Part shown: piece by piece, positions 1 to 13,623 of the stretch
Layout of the letters: each line of letters opens with the position of its first letter
How positions within the stretch are numbered: the first letter of the stretch is position 1
Origin: Apostichopus japonicus
Taxonomy: Eukaryota; Echinodermata; Holothuroidea; Aspidochirotida; Stichopodidae
Length of the DNA stretch: 64,000 nucleotides
Direction of reading: 5' to 3'
NCBI RefSeq assembly: GCF_037975245.1
Contig: NC_092576.1
Coordinates: 2,041,501-2,105,500, forward strand
Position numbers and translations under genes: made by a program
Notes under the pieces: generated by a model
Seen by the model: the letters and a program-made list of their open reading frames with translations, nothing else
Databases searched by the model: none
What the model was told of the DNA's origin: nothing

Positions 1-2111
1 TTACCAAAATAGGACAATTTCTCTTACTTTGCCAGAGCGATTTTGCCGCTGATGTTACAGGAAAACTTAAACTTCATTATACTATGAACCTTGTTTCATT
101 TATAGACATAGAAATAAGCTTTATTCAACTGTGTGCCCATACTGCAAAATATTATCGTTTTAAAACTAGCTGGTTAAACACATTTATTGCTTTTCCTTTG
201 TGCAGAACTGAAGATGAAATTTGTAACTACTGTCATAATGTTGCAGTTGCTGCTTTGTATTAAATGTAAGGTGGTAAATTGCCAAGAGTTTTAATTGATG
301 ATTAAAACGGCCATGACTTCATGACCACTCACTCATTACATGTGTACAGTTCAATCCTATGATATTGCAAAGCCATACATGTGCTTTTGGTATTTTGGAA
401 CTTCATCAAATTTATGTATAACAGACAAGAACGAATTAAACCAGCGCCGCATTTAGTGAACAAGCATCAATTGAAATACTTCATAAAAACAACAATTATC
501 ACTAGCGACATGAAACATGATTCAACAGAAACAGAAGGTTAAACATCCTCCCTGATACCATCTCAATTGCAACTAGATTGATAAATTATCCAAAACATTT
601 AACCTTAATAATAATCCAGTTTATCATTACTAAATAATCCTACTTTACAACATATTTTTCAATACACTTAACGTACACAGCAATCAATCTCTTTATGTTC
701 TTGTAGTTCATTGATATTGAAGTACTGATATACCCAGGCTGGACTACATAAATTAAGTGTCAAATTTGACACATTGTGGACTCTTCAACCTTAAAATGTT
801 GCAAAAACCTTTCCTTGCTCCATTCCAACTCTTCCTGATAAAGATCACTAGAATATCAATAAGAGCTTTATACTGCACCTTTGACATTCCTTGCTTTCAT
901 ATTTGCCAGAGAGGAAGATGTAATAGTAGGTGGCAGCAGACAGTATTCAAAACTGCAAAAGAAAGTAATTCATTGTAATCATACATTTGACGTCACATAA
1001 AGTTCAAGAACTGTCCATCCAGTGTAGCTACTTACGTCATTAATTATCAACTACTAGGTGCCGCTTATACAAGATAAGCTAACGATGGGAGGATATAACA
1101 GTTTGCAATATTATAAGCTAACATACCTTAAAGCTGAATATATGATATCGTTTTTGAAAAGGCGATAATTTACCTTTGACACTATATTTTGGTCAGTGAT
1201 TAACGCCATTGTATACCTGACCATACTGGCGGGGACTTGTCTGCTGGCATGGACAAGATCACAAAAGCTATGTAATAACTTTTAACGAATGGAAATGATT
1301 CGTATGTAATCTACATTCAATATAACTACACAACACTACCCATATCCACGGATTTAACACCCGTTTTATGCACTCACCCTGCGGGGGTGGGGAAGGCAAA
1401 AACATTATGCCATCCATCCAGGTAAAGGGTGGGGGGTGGGACGGTGGCCGACTCCCTTGTAGAAATGTTGGTCAAATGGATTGTGTTTGCATAACGATTC
1501 TACTGTTGCAACTTTCTAATGAAATGTCGAGGGTTTTTTACTGTTTAGGCTGAACCACACACATATGTTATATACTGTACACTAGGGTGGTTTGGAATAT
1601 TCCATGCCATTATTTTTTTTTCTGGGGACTAACTCCCCCCCCCCTCGTCCTCTCCCCCTAAAAGGATAAGCGTTTGTGCATCTACTAATACCACAAATAC
1701 AAGAGTGTGTTCAATGTTAACTTGCATTAAGTAAAAATAATATTATCGTAGGCCTATCTTTTGTAAATTTCAAAACATAAATTGCAATATAGTGCCTGAT
1801 TTCTCCTCTCTAAACCAAAAATCAACTCGGATATTGCCTCTTTCGGGATCATTGTAGAATTGTTTTCATCTGTGTATTCAATTTTATTTTTTCTGTTTAA
1901 ATTTTCCCCGTTATATATGTCAATTCCCACTAACATCAACTTTCAACACTTTTTGAGGGAAATTAAAAGGTTGATGTAAACATCCCTCACCCACAGCATT
2001 AAAATTGTGTTTTATCCTCAAAAAAATGAAGTTTCAATCGCCTACCCAATATATATGAAAACAAAAATTGTTTCTCTATTTCTCGTATCATCAACCTCAC
2101 CCGTTACTGTG

Positions 2112-2630
2112 AACATTCCTCTTTAAGAGCATACAACACAATATAACATGTACATTGATATGTCTTACTGCTATAAGGAAACGTCTTTTGAATTTGCCTT
2201 GTAACGACCACGAATATGATAACGTTATAACAGGGATCTGAGTTTGTAACAACTGGTTCTGCGGGCATATACACAATATGCTGCATTAACCTGCCATTGA
2301 AAATGAGTTACCGGAGAAACGATAAATCCTTAACGTTAGTTGAGACTATTACTTGTATATGGCAATATCCGTACCCCCATCCCCGCCCCCAGCCTCCGCC
2401 CTCCCGGGTTATTTCACAAAATTATTTAGCCCAAATCTCCTTACAAAATTGTTCTCGGAATTCTTTATTATGTTGGAGATTTTATTTTATCTACTTTCTT
2501 AACGTACACTTACTTAAGATCAAGAAAGTAAAAATCCTTGAAAAAGATTCTACGCACAATGTCGACCAACAATTCAAACCAGACAATGTCTAGACGTATC
2601 CAGGTACTCGCTTGTTCAATATTCTAGGGG
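2112..2630. other. 519-bp stretch present only in copy A
   Basis: In copy A the sequence CACCCGTTACTGTG is followed by 519 bp before TTATATAAAGG. In copy B (57246-57270) the same flanks are directly joined. It may be an insertion here or a deletion in copy B. I see no terminal inverted repeats or target duplication and no convincing coding sequence, so the direction of the event is undetermined. Confidence 0.75.
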
Positions 2631-4649
2631 TTATATAAAGGTCACGCGCGCGCGTCTCTTTTATGGAATATAACTTCTTGTTACTGGGACGCGCGCGCCA
2701 CACAACTTCTTTGCATTATATTGATCAAATATTTGATTGACAGGTGATGAACAAAAGAAAATGTTAAACTATTGAAAGAGTTAGTAATAGGAAAGATTAG
2801 TGTACATCTTTAGGAAGAAAATGGCGCAATAATTTCGATAGACTTTTATCATTGAATAAAATGTGTTTTGTCTGAGTAGAAAAGAGAGAAGAAATAGTTA
2901 ACTGTATAGATTATGATGAATGTATACACAGTGTTGGGTGGATACGATCTACGTTACTTTTTATAAATTGCCCATATGATGAAAACATGGATCAAAACAA
3001 ATATAGGAAAAATGGAATGATATGCAGATGTACGTGCCTGTATGTGTGTGTGTGTGTGGGTGGGGGGGGGGGGGGGTTGGGGTACAAGGGGAGTAAAATT
3101 AGTGGGTTTAGAGCAAAGGATTGGAGTGGTGATTTAATTTTCATGGAAGAGGGGAGATGGTGTTATCTAGAATCGCAACTGCAGAAGGGTCATTGGCACT
3201 CGCGGAAGGTAGGCGTGGCTGCAATGTACAGGTGTTTGAGGCGTTGAGCTTGGAAATGAAATACCGTATGAGACACATTTAATTAAATATGGGAAGTGAC
3301 ATTAGAGGGGTACGGGAGGGGTGTGAGAGAAGGTCTATATATAGTAGTCTATGCATTGGTTCAAGGCATGATTTGTAGAAAGTAGGCACAATATAAGGGT
3401 CTGCTAGCAGTGCGGAGGTGGGCTTGGTGGTGGGGCCAATATATAGTTGTTGCGGCATTGTAAAGAAATTCACATGGGAATATTTTAATGATTAGAGGAA
3501 TAGTATTCAAAGGCCAGGGGGTGAGGGATTGGAATCCGGTGAAGGATATTTAGTATTAGATTCATTGTTCAAGGCATGCACAGTGTAGGCAGATCTCATT
3601 CTCTTATTAACAACAATATATTTATTTATTCAGCTTCTTAACTAATTGCGGCCAATAATTAATTTCACTGTTGATGTTGTAGTTTTTCAAACTAAACATT
3701 AAGCTGCATAAAACACAAAAACAAACAAGTAAGATGATGTTTTTTTTCTGTGTTAAGTTTGTTTGTTTTTGTGTTTGCTGAATTTTGTTTTATTTCAATT
3801 AATTAGTAACGTTTTTTTCCCTCGATCAATTTATTTACAAAATTTTCTTTATAAGAATTTTGACCATTTTACATTGCTTAACGAGGATTTTTTTCTTGAA
3901 TGTTTTATTCTTGAACATTTAAGATTAATGTTTATTATTTCTGTGTTTATTTCTTTATTCTAGTGTTAATTTATTTATTTTACCCACTTTTTAATTTAAG
4001 TTAGTTGGTAAACGATTTATTAATTTATTATCGCTTTATAAGTTTATTGACTAAATATATATATACAGGCCAAAAAATTTGGACATTTTCCTATTTATCA
4101 ATAAAGATTTTTCTTTAATTTGTTATTTAATTATCGTGTTACTTTACTTTGCTTACAGAAAATAGTTGAAAACAAGAACATTATTTTCTTTTGTCAATTT
4201 TTCTCTTTGATTCCTTATTCAATTTTATCAATAATTATTATAAACCAGGTAAACAAATGTATTCACCTCCTCACGCTAGAAATACTTTTATCATTCTTAC
4301 TGCAATACAAGTCTATCTTTTACTTTTATTTTGTAAAATATGTTTTTTTTTCTGTCTCATTCTGTCTCTATTTTACTCTCCTATTAATAATATTCCTTAC
4401 CTAATGACTGTTCTTTCATTGTTAGTTTATTTCTTAATTCAATTTCTTCTTCATTTATTTGTTTTACTCCTACAATTATCTTTACCTATCAATAAAACCT
4501 TCAGTAATCATTAAATTTAACTATATTAATAGTTCCTATCTTGTTTACATCATTAATATTAATTAGTTATTTTATTTATTACTAATATTATTTACATATA
4601 TTTATTATACTTATTTTACTTTTTTATTGACATTATTAATTATACTTAC

Positions 4650-4855
4650 TACAGTTGCTTGAATCTCTGTGAGTGTTGTAGATAGTTTATTATTCCATTA
4701 ACTTCATGTTTATTCATTTCCCTCCCATTTTCTGTGTCTATGTACATCCTCTCTATTGATGTTATGATTGGTAGAGAGAGACCAGAGTAGAGAGTAATAT
4801 CATCTTCATCAACCTTGTTAAAGGACTCGACAAGATACACACAGTCTATTGGAAT
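4650..4855 (-). CDS. NLR-family C-terminal exon cassette, copy A (IPID exon)
   Basis: A 206-bp minus-strand exon of 68 codons plus 2 nt. It is bounded by acceptor TTTCCTTCAG and donor GTAAGTAT, entering in phase 0 and leaving in phase 2. The peptide begins IPIDCVYLVESF, contains LYSGLSLPIITSIER, and ends NYLQHSQRFKQL. It is homologous to the exons at 61427-61632 (56 of 68 residues identical) and 16304-16506. The latter lies downstream of a NACHT exon, so I infer a leucine-rich, C-terminal sensing region of an NLR-type protein. Upstream exons in this copy are 6212-6331 and 6904-6959. The acceptor directly abuts a long ATT microsatellite, which could affect splicing. The exact domain name is not established. 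Confidence 0.7.
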
Positions 4856-4872
4856 CTGAAGGAAAGTAAATA

Positions 4873-5068
<196 letters not shown>

Positions 5069-6211
5069 TCTGTTATTATTTTGCAATAATATTTATGAGT
5101 TTTATTTTAACTAATGGAGGACTAATGGTCATTGTTTTAGAGGGGTTATAGTGGGACCAGTTTATTATTCAAATTGGTGTAAAGGGGGTGTGTTTTGTAA
5201 GAGTGCACAGTTACACTAATGTATTACTTAACTGTAAAGAGACACAGTGTTGTTAGATTATTGAACAAAAGGGGAACAGGAGGGTGCGAAGTGGTTTAGG
5301 GAAAGGGTGAAGGTGGGGTGAAGGTGAGGGGGTGGGGGGTTGTACTACATATTCTGTTAGTGGCATGGGTTGTTTTACTGTTCAGTTGTAAGTTATTCTA
5401 GTATAGCGGAAGAACAGCACTGAAATAGAATTATAAATACAGGATTAACACTGACTAGAAGGAAAATAAAAAATAAATATAATTAATAGACTCCTAAACA
5501 ATAAATAAAGACACATTTTGTTTGAGTGAGGGTAAGGTTGTGTCCTTTGTTTGCAATATTAGCGGATAGAAGTGAAGGGCGTTACAGGTGTACATTGCTG
5601 TACATTAGGCTGATATCATTGTAAGGTGAAACAGTGGTGTCGAATTTTGTATTTCATGTTGATTCTCATTTCATTTTGTATCAGGTAATGAACACATGAT
5701 ATGTTAATGTTGTTTAAAACATAAAGCTCTGTAGTTTCTCTGTTGTGTGAGCTATGTGATATAACCTGTTGTATTTGAGCCATGGGGAGTAAAAGTGGTT
5801 CAGGTGAGGGGCTAATAAATATTAATTAGGTAATTAAAGTTCTGGACCTATTTGTTTTTAGGGTTATTAAGTAGTTCAGAAGCTAAGAGGATAAGTTTCA
5901 GTTTCCCTAGCATACAATAATCCACAAGTTAACTTTTGTAACTTTTTGGTATGTTTTTTTAATTTTTTTTATTAAAATCTCTTATTTTATTTATCAGATC
6001 ACAGTTTCTTTTTAATGGTCCTAAATTATCAATTCTGATGCCCCAAAAATAATTGACCGCCCAAAACTAAAACCGAGAAAAGGTTAATGATTAATACCCC
6101 CCCTTCACCCCTCCCGACTCACTACCAAATCCCCGATAGGGGAGAATAATAAATAAAATAATTTGCAAGTGATGTGTTCTACTTCACCGTATCCCTTCAA
6201 TATATTCTTAC

Positions 6212-6331
6212 GTCATGCCTGGATGCTTTCTTCAGGAGCTCTATGGTTGACTTCTGTGATTCCTGACTGCGTTCGTTATCGATGACGACAGTATTTGAAC
6301 ACAGCTCTGTAATAGTCTGGATGTCTCCGGC
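6212..6331 (-). CDS. NLR-family exon homologous to the end of the NACHT exon, copy A
   Basis: A 120-bp minus-strand exon of exactly 40 codons, phase 0 to phase 0, with acceptor TTTCATAG and donor GTAAGAAT. The peptide runs AGDIQTITELCSN to ELLKKASRHD. It matches the last 40 or so residues of the NACHT exon at 30830-32385 (VEDIVDTVKELCS to IQLLQIASSHE). In this gene copy the module is a separate exon, whereas in the NACHT gene it is fused to the main exon. Copy B (63039-63158) is 108/120 identical in DNA, and seven of its ten changed codons alter the residue. Function is inferred only by homology: a helical linker after the NACHT/winged-helix region. Confidence 0.7.
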
Positions 6332-6903
6332 CTATGAAATAAAATGACAAAAATTATACAATGTTTAAATTGTCTCTTCCTTCTCTAAAAACTGACACAT
6401 TCTGGTTAAAGTCCTTCAAATTCTATTGATATTTAATATTTGGGTTTTACTTGTCTGTCTCTACTCTATCTCCTCATCTCGTACATATAGCTTAGCCTTC
6501 TGTTTGCTCTCCTCTACCTTAAACAGTGATTCATAAAATGTATTATATCAGATTTATTCAACTGCAGTTTCTACGTATTATCATCATTTTGTGATACTGT
6601 CAATTATTCTAAGTAGCATACACCATTCCTCTCTATTCATATTCCTACCTGAATATTACCCAGAAAGAACAATAGCTATTGTTAACTTCTCAATTCATTT
6701 CATTCTTTAATTTTTTTGCAACAGATTAAGCTGCATGTCGCATACTGTGGCAGACTTGTATTTTTACCCACTCCAATGGTATATTCCACGGTAGATCATC
6801 AGTTAAATATGCAATATTATGTACACAGCTAGTAGTTAAATATATGAATTACACAACATGTTTCATGTTGATCCTTACAAACGTTTACCATCTTATCACT
6901 AAC

Positions 6904-6959
6904 CTGTTTCCATTTACCAGACTGTAGATCTAGTAAACAGGTCTCTTCCGGCCAAAGAA
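6904..6959 (-). CDS. Small exon with LDLQSG motif, copy A
   Basis: A 56-bp minus-strand exon, entering in phase 1 and leaving in phase 0, between acceptor TTTTTCTGAAG and donor GTTAGT. The 18 full codons read LWPEETCLLDLQSGKWKQ. Copy B (63758-63813) differs at 3 of 56 bases and one residue. The larger exon at 53452-53549 has the same phases and a matching W...LDLQSG[KR]W core, so this is a reused cassette. No named domain is recognised. Its position just 5' of the 6212-6331 exon suggests both belong to one NLR-family transcript. Confidence 0.6.
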
Positions 6960-7116
6960 CTTCAGAAAAAGAAAAAAAGAACATTTATATACCATTGGTC
7001 GTGCTACAATAGCAAAGTAAAACTACCATGCTGAAAAATTAAAATAATTTTCGATTATTATTATTTCGTTTTTGATGACGGGATCTCTCTCTCTGTTCAG
7101 ATCTCTTTCTGGTTTA

Positions 7117-8080
7117 TTAATATTCCCAATGTTTTTGTGTATCGTTTCCTAATCGTACTATTGGTAATGCTTCAACCTACATAAATATACAGATACAAAG
7201 TCAGTTTACACTTCAAGATATCAAAAAAGTTCATATAAGAAACGACAAAGGAATGGTACACTTTGAACATCCCATGTACCCATACACAATGTAATAGAGT
7301 ATATACTATTGGTCCTAGACTAACATGTGCTATGTTTGAATGAATGAATGATTGAAGGGTTTAATCACAACAATATAGCGGACAACGCAAGACGTACACG
7401 GATGTAATCCAAACCCCAAATATGCAAATGTTATAATATACGCTTTTTCCAATAATTCTCTGGGAACAATTTCCCTCCGCCCCCCCCCCCCCGCCCTTTC
7501 AAACACACATGAATAAAAAAACTCAGCACACACCCAAATAGATAGCTCCTTTTAACGCCTATTTTAACAAAATCCCATTATGAGCTGCCGCAAAATACCT
7601 TTAACATTCCTTGATTTGGCTGTTTCCGGTATTATCTTAAAACTGAAGGATGCTGGCAGTTTACATAAATACAACCTGTAAAACAAGATAATAATGCAGT
7701 TAAATTTTTGACTCCTCTCACTGATCGAAAAAAAGAAGTTTGAAAAACGTTGACGATTGTTCCTCTCACCGTCTCACGTTATACTTAATCTTTTCTGAAA
7801 TATGTTGAACAACACGTATCCATCTTAGTGTTAATATAAAATGATGTTTCTGTATCTAATTTATACTGTTTAGATATCAAGAAAAAACGAAATAATTTCT
7901 GTAAGAAAACTGAAGCTGGCTTGAAACTGTGACGGTTCTGCTGAATTTTTCGTTCTTAGCTCTTGTTTCCTATTTAAATGTGATAAATTGATGTGATCTC
8001 CCTGTTCCAATATATCCATGGTCATAATAGTGGTATTCATACGGTAATACATCCATTTTAATCCACAAACTTATACATAA

Positions 8081-8135
<55 letters not shown>

Positions 8136-8782
8136 ATGTGACCCTCCTGCCGCGGTACGTTACATGTACGAGGCTCGGTTATAATACTCTACTCCCTTTC
8201 ACGTATAACTAATTCAACTAACATGTACACTGTGCACATTTTACCGTCGCCACGGTGTCTATTGTAACCGTCATTTAAAATACTTTCCTCGAAATGCGCA
8301 GCTGTAGGTCAGCTAAAGATGATTCAAGGAAGGAGTGTTAGGGTGTTAATAATTTATCATCATTTTTTTTTTATCATATTAAAATGTAGGCTATCATTAG
8401 TCAGTCCTTAGATATATTGCAATGGTAGTACGTATAGCGGCCATTCATCGTTGACGGTAATATTGTGCTGTGTAATGAAAGCACTATACTTATTGATTTT
8501 TCTTTTTCGTTTTTGACAATATATCAGGGTATAAGTTATACCTGTTGATTAGACTGAACTTTAGAAAGAATCTAAGAGTAATAGGAATGTGTTTAATCCT
8601 TTGTAGCCAATGAGTTTTTTTTTGTCTGTTTCAAACACATTATGTGAAATTGCCCTTTTTTATATATTTCTCTAACAAAAACTGATAGTAATGTGATTGA
8701 TAGATATTAATTCTACGCGATGTTTACGTATAGGCCTAGACCCATACGTATCTTTAAGTTCATTATTCTAGACTTAGGCATA
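7117..8782. other. Intergenic or intronic stretch, no gene seen
   Basis: AT-rich single-copy-looking sequence. It holds a poly-C run near 7480-7492 and the TA microsatellite described separately. No exon, RNA gene or transposon end could be supported. Confidence 0.5.
8083..8133. repeat. (TA)n microsatellite
   Basis: About 50 bp of uninterrupted TA dinucleotides. Confidence 0.97.
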
Positions 8783-8790
8783 CATACATA

Positions 8791-9649
8791 CAGTTGAGGG
8801 GGCAAATGCATGATAAGCCCCCCCAATATTTACCAAGGCTCCGAAACGTGCATCTGCCCATTTTTCAATGCATACTTGTCGATCTGTCCGATGCACACGT
8901 ATACTATATAGGTGTAATAATTTTAGTAAATGCTGGGGGGACCCTCGGCCCGTCCCCTGGCTATAGACCACATTGTCACCTCAACCGCGTCTTCACGCCC
9001 CGTGAAAAGTGGAAGCAGTGAGTGTGAGTACCGGTAAGCGCAACACAACTTCGTCTTAGGCCAATGACTTGCCTCATTTTACACTACGAGTACACGCAAG
9101 GCGTGGAACATGGCTCTATGTTTAAACGCAATCAATTATTAAATGAACAAAAACACAATATTAGCATTTCACCTGTACTGTATAGGGTACATGCATTCGT
9201 GACAGTGCTTGGTTCATAGAAATTTGTTGGCAACTGCACATGGTTTTGGAATTACCCATTTGTTGACATTAAGAAATGCTTTCTGTTTTTTCTTATGACA
9301 TTTATTTAATTATTGCATTTAATTGCAAGTAGTAATTTACTACACTCAAAAACGTCTTTGCGAGTACACTACGAGTAATAGCTACTCTCTTAAAACACCA
9401 TCAAATATACAAATTACATTGTTTTTACAGATTTTTACGTGCAATCTGAGAAATTGCAGGCTTGAAACCCATTATTTAGGGCTAGGTATTCGCAGCATAA
9501 AACACTCGGGAAGTGCCGTTTCCGGCCATCTGGGGGTTTGAAAAACCCAAAATTTTCTTGTACGCTCCGCGCCAACCGATGGTGGCGCTCCGCTTAGATA
9601 GTCTCCACACATTAGCCCCCCCAATAATTTTCCCGTTCCGCCGCGCCTG
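8791..9649. mobile_element. hAT-like nonautonomous transposon, 859 bp
   Basis: It begins CAG and ends CTG, and is flanked by perfect 8-bp duplications CATACATA (8783-8790 and 9650-9657), the hAT hallmark. The right end (reverse complement CAGGCGCGGCGGAAC) resembles other hAT ends in the window; the left end is weaker. It contains the dispersed core repeat at 9560-9601. The flank is CATA-rich, so the duplication is less decisive than for the other elements. No transposase frame is seen. Confidence 0.6.
9560..9601 (+). repeat. Dispersed GC-rich core repeat, copy 1
   Basis: A core of the form GTACGCTCCGCGCCAAC, a short spacer, then GGCGCTCCGCTTAGATAG. Further copies lie at 18478-18519 (minus), 20098-20139 (minus), 23129-23170 (minus, diverged), 27597-27639 (plus) and 28651-28691 (plus). 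It sits inside hAT-like elements and is far more GC-rich than its surroundings. Confidence 0.9.
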
Positions 9650-9995
9650 CATACATATCTTAATTTTAATTATTCTAGACGTATAGGCCTACATACATTC
9701 ACTCTAAAAACAACCTGGTGAAAATTCCCTGGTTAAAAATTTGCTAAGATTATCCTTGTTATTGGCTACGTGAGTTAACATCATCCTGGTTACGATCCAT
9801 CCGCCCTGGCGTAAAGTTGATCTTAACATAACCATGGTGAAAATAGATTATTTGCTTATTGCAATTCTCGCCTCTGATTGGTTGGTAGTCGCAACTCAAG
9901 ACGTTCGATCTAGCAGCTTCCTACGACGACAATCGCAAGCAGGAGAAACTTTCAAATACAACGAAGAAATGTGCAAATAACCATCTAATTATATT

Positions 9996-10057
9996 GCAGA
10001 TGACGAAGTCAAATTCTTGCTAGACCAATGGGGTATGAGTAACCTTAAATCAGTGTT
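9996..10057 (+). pseudogene. Possible exon with SAM-domain-like start, inside the 6.5-kb element
   Basis: After the acceptor-like TAATTATATTGCAG the sequence reads DDEVKFLLDQWGMSNLKSVF and then meets a possible donor GTAAAGG. The pattern V-x2-L-L-x2-W-G-x2-N-L-x3-F resembles the first helices of sterile alpha motif (SAM) domains. The continuation does not give a clear second half, so this is at best one exon of a decayed gene. Similarity is by pattern only and could be chance. Confidence 0.25.
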
Positions 10058-10839
10058 TAAATGTAAAGGTGAAATACCGGGATCATGTCGAATTTGTCAC
10101 TTCTGTGATACAGTCAGTACGCGCGATATTGAAGTAGGCTATAACCTAACGTAAGCCCTTACGTCTTTAGGCTAGGTCAGATTCATTCACTGATGTAGTA
10201 AATACACTGTACTGGCTATGAGATAGTGTAGGCTTGTATTTGTATAGTAAGTACCTTCTCCAGGACCTGGGCTAAGTCTAGACCTAAGTAAGTATATTCC
10301 AACTGTGTGTCATACTCAAACCAAGACGTTTCCTAATCAACGGCCGCTTCTAGTGACTACTTCTACCAAATTCGTGTTATTGTGGTGTACGGTAGCTTCT
10401 GAGGACACACCTAATCAAAGCCACACATTAAAAGTGAAATTATGCATAGACCGTTGTGCTCTTGGGTCAGCACACTTTAGTCTTAGGCTTGCCTTCGCTT
10501 TTAAAAGACTAGGCCTAGGCTATACTACTAGTGGTCTACATGTTCGGGAAATGGCTATTAGTGATTGCCGACAGTGAAAGGAGAGATTGCTTAAAGTTGC
10601 AAGTGATGCATTTATTGTAGTGGCCTAGATTAACCTCTGACTCTGAGTGTAAAACTTACCCAGGCTAGGCTATAACCAGTTAAGCTTTATTTGTAAATTT
10701 AGGTTATATGCATTGAAAATATGAAATTTAATTTAAAAAAATAATTTTGTACTATTCATTTATAAAACACCAAGAAACCTGTGTATGGTTTATCTCAATA
10801 TAGACTATCAGGGTTTTTGTTAAGAAATGCAGTAGGCGG

Positions 10840-11089
10840 GTCAAGTTGAAAAGTAGGCGGGACTGTGTGTACGCGGACATGGGGGAGGGGTCTAAGGTAA
10901 GGGGGTGCCCCCCGGAAAATTGCAATTTAAAAAGTCTCTAGATGCAAAATGGTGCAATATACAGCTGTTTGGTCAATGATATTGCCCCCTCCCAATCACC
11001 CCTTTCTTCTGTCCTATTTTTCTTTTTTCTCCTCAATTTTTTTCATTAACACTCGGGTCATGGAGCCTAGCGAGGTAGCTATGCCACTG
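10840..11089. mobile_element. hAT-like fragment related to the 14932-15301 element
   Basis: It ends AGCTATGCCACTG, the reverse complement of a typical CAGTGGC hAT end. It shares GGGGAGGGGTCTAAGG and GGTGCAATATA blocks with the element at 14932-15301. No matching 8-bp duplication was found, so the left boundary is uncertain. Confidence 0.5.
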
Positions 11090-11649
11090 AACCGAACTTA
11101 GCAAGGGTGTGACGCACTTGCTGCATTAAATGAAGTGCGATCATAACAAAATGATAATAGGTCTACGGTACCTACAAAGTGACTGAGTAGGATTTTACTG
11201 CCAAAAAATACCCAACTAGGTCTGTGATAGAACCTTCTGTTTTTTATTCACCTTTTTTCTCTGTTGAGCAACAATTTTTATGTCAAGAGGAGCCCTTCGC
11301 CTACCTCTACTCTCACCCAGTACTTCAATGTAAATTAAGGGGGGGGGGGGGGACGGGGTACTTGTTTGTCAAACTTAAACAAATTTTGGCTGAAATTAAT
11401 AAGGCTAAGCCTACCCATGCAATGATATTGGTATAGCCTAGGCCCAGTCACAAATAAGTTTTATCCACATGAGAAATGTAAAAATGAAACACCACATAAC
11501 TAGGTCACAGCTTTGCACTCCTAATGTTATAAGCCTCACACTATAAAACATAAATGAGTTTTATTAAATCTCATGCAATTGTTCTTATTCTACAATTATA
11601 CTCCTCAAAGAGAGGTTTTGAAGCACTGCAAGTGAGGCAGACTATTTTT

Positions 11650-11905
11650 CCATATTATACACAGCAGATCATGAATTTGGTGTAAATCTCAATAAACTGA
11701 TCTGCCCATAGCAGGGACTCCTTATAGCATTGATTTTCTGAACATTAAAAAAGGGACACATTTACAGTAAGGCATATTATGGTTCCATATATATCACAGC
11801 AGATCATGAAATTGGTGTAAATCTCAACTTAACCGAACTGCCCATAACAGTTTTCCTTATGGCATTGATTTTCTGAACATTCAAAAAGGGACACATATAC
11901 AGTTT
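11650..11905. repeat. Two-copy tandem duplication, ~135-bp unit
   Basis: The block with CACAGCAGATCATGAA, GGTGTAAATCTCAA and GCATTGATTTTCTGAACATT occurs twice in tandem with about 90% identity. Confidence 0.85.
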
Positions 11906-13623
11906 TCATGGGAGAGAATTTTTGTATAGATGCAAACTGGTAAGTATTTAAACATGGTACAAAACTCAAATAAAGACCGTTAATGTAATTGATTTTGTTT
12001 TACTTTGAACTATTTTCTAACAAAGGTGACTGGCTTCTGTTAGGTGCAGAAATAAATAACTCTTTTTGCTGTTATGTGTTATTTTGTTTGGCAGAAATGG
12101 AAGATTTGTACCAAGAGGAGCTAACAGCCATGACAGAGTACAAGAAACACACATCCTTGAGCCTTCCCTTACCGAAAAATCTATAGGCTGCAGTTTACTT
12201 AGCCCTATGATGGTAAGTTTTGTTCAATGTAATTGCAACTGAATACTGTTGAGTATTACTATTAAGTAAAATATCTCTATACACAAGTTGAGCAACTACA
12301 ACTCATACCATCAAGTCAAAATTCCAACACAAAAATGAGTTGCAAGGTGATTGATACCATGTATAAGTTATGCATGTAGAGGTCAATTGAGGTCACTTCG
12401 ATCATTGCAATATATCACTATCTCTATCATACTTTCATACACTTCCTCCTATTAAAGTGTTAAAAGATATCGATTTTTCTTTGCACAAGATCGATCTCTT
12501 ACTCTCTGCAAATTGTGGAAGCATAACTTGAAGCCGCTGCGAAGTCATCAATTTTATATTAGATGAATTTTCTTGTGATAGTGAAATTCAGTTAAATTTA
12601 AGTGAATGTTTATTAGAAATTTCAAAACAGAAAGGCCAAATCAGCACTGTACAACATATAATCGTACACTATTCTAAGCATACCCTACATTCTGCACTGC
12701 AGATGGAAAGTCTCTGACTTCTAGTTTTATTACTCCATGGTATAAGCAAAAGTGTGACCATGGCCTTCAGTAAGTGTCAGTCCTTTTTAAAATTGTTGTC
12801 ATAGAGCAGTGAGATACCTTGGCTATCTTGGAAAGGGGGGGGGGGAGGATGGGAGAAGAGGTAAACTTTCAGTGAATGTTACTTTACTATATCAAATTTA
12901 AACAATTTCACAAATCTTTTGTTGCAGATGAATTAAGCATTTTCTCTTGTCACTCTGTTGTTTTGGGGAATTTCAACGTCGAAGTGTGCAAGGGTGCATC
13001 CTTGCAATCATTCATACATGTAAAACAAGTAAGTTTTATTTTTTAGACTTATGTTTAATCTACATGGAATTGTGTTAGCTGATAGCCCACTGATTATAGG
13101 TAAAGTGGAACCAGTTAAGATCTGTTTGCTTTCAGTGCTCCTTCCTTCATCTACCATAAAATGACAACAGAAACAATGTTGAACCAGTATCACACCCTTT
13201 GGTTTGACTATAGGCTAAGTGTTGTAAATAACACTATTGACTCATTTTGCTCCAGGCGACTATCGTGTAATGCACATTTACACATTTGACCTTCGCCTAT
13301 TATACAATTGGAATGTCAAGTTCACGAACACAGGCTGTGTGTACTTAAATCTCCATTTTCTTGTTTGTCGAAAACGATCTGAAGAAAACGACCGTGAAGA
13401 ATCTCTAATCTTAAATTGGCTGCCAACACAGTCTGTTACTGCACTTGCTATAAAAGACAGGCTAATGCAATTTATTCCAATTCTACTACTGAAACTGATA
13501 AAAAATAAGGTTTTCAAAAAGTTTGGCACAAACTAGTAGACTGAAGAAAGCAATTATTCTTCTTTTTCATTCTAGTTCGTTAACACACCATTCAATACTT
13601 TCATTGTTTCTTTCCTTTCCCAG

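Larger units (their letters stand above)
8748..9698. repeat. Direct ~43-bp repeats (units 1 and 2 of 3)
   Basis: A unit built around TATCTTAA-N5-ATTATTCTAGAC followed by TAGGC and ACATACAT occurs at 8748-8790, at 9655-9698, and again at 16212-16252 just after the 6.5-kb element. Without the two transposons the three units would be adjacent, so this was a short tandem array before both insertions. Confidence 0.75.

Noticed and set aside
1754-2286. Minus-strand frames of about 60 codons
   Set aside because: The copy B equivalent of the first is broken by stops and the second lies wholly in the copy-specific 519 bp; neither has splice signals.
2987-3473. Overlapping frames in both duplicate copies (plus at 2987, minus at 3279)
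   Set aside because: They persist in copy B only because the copies are recent; changes are not codon-biased and G-runs interrupt them.
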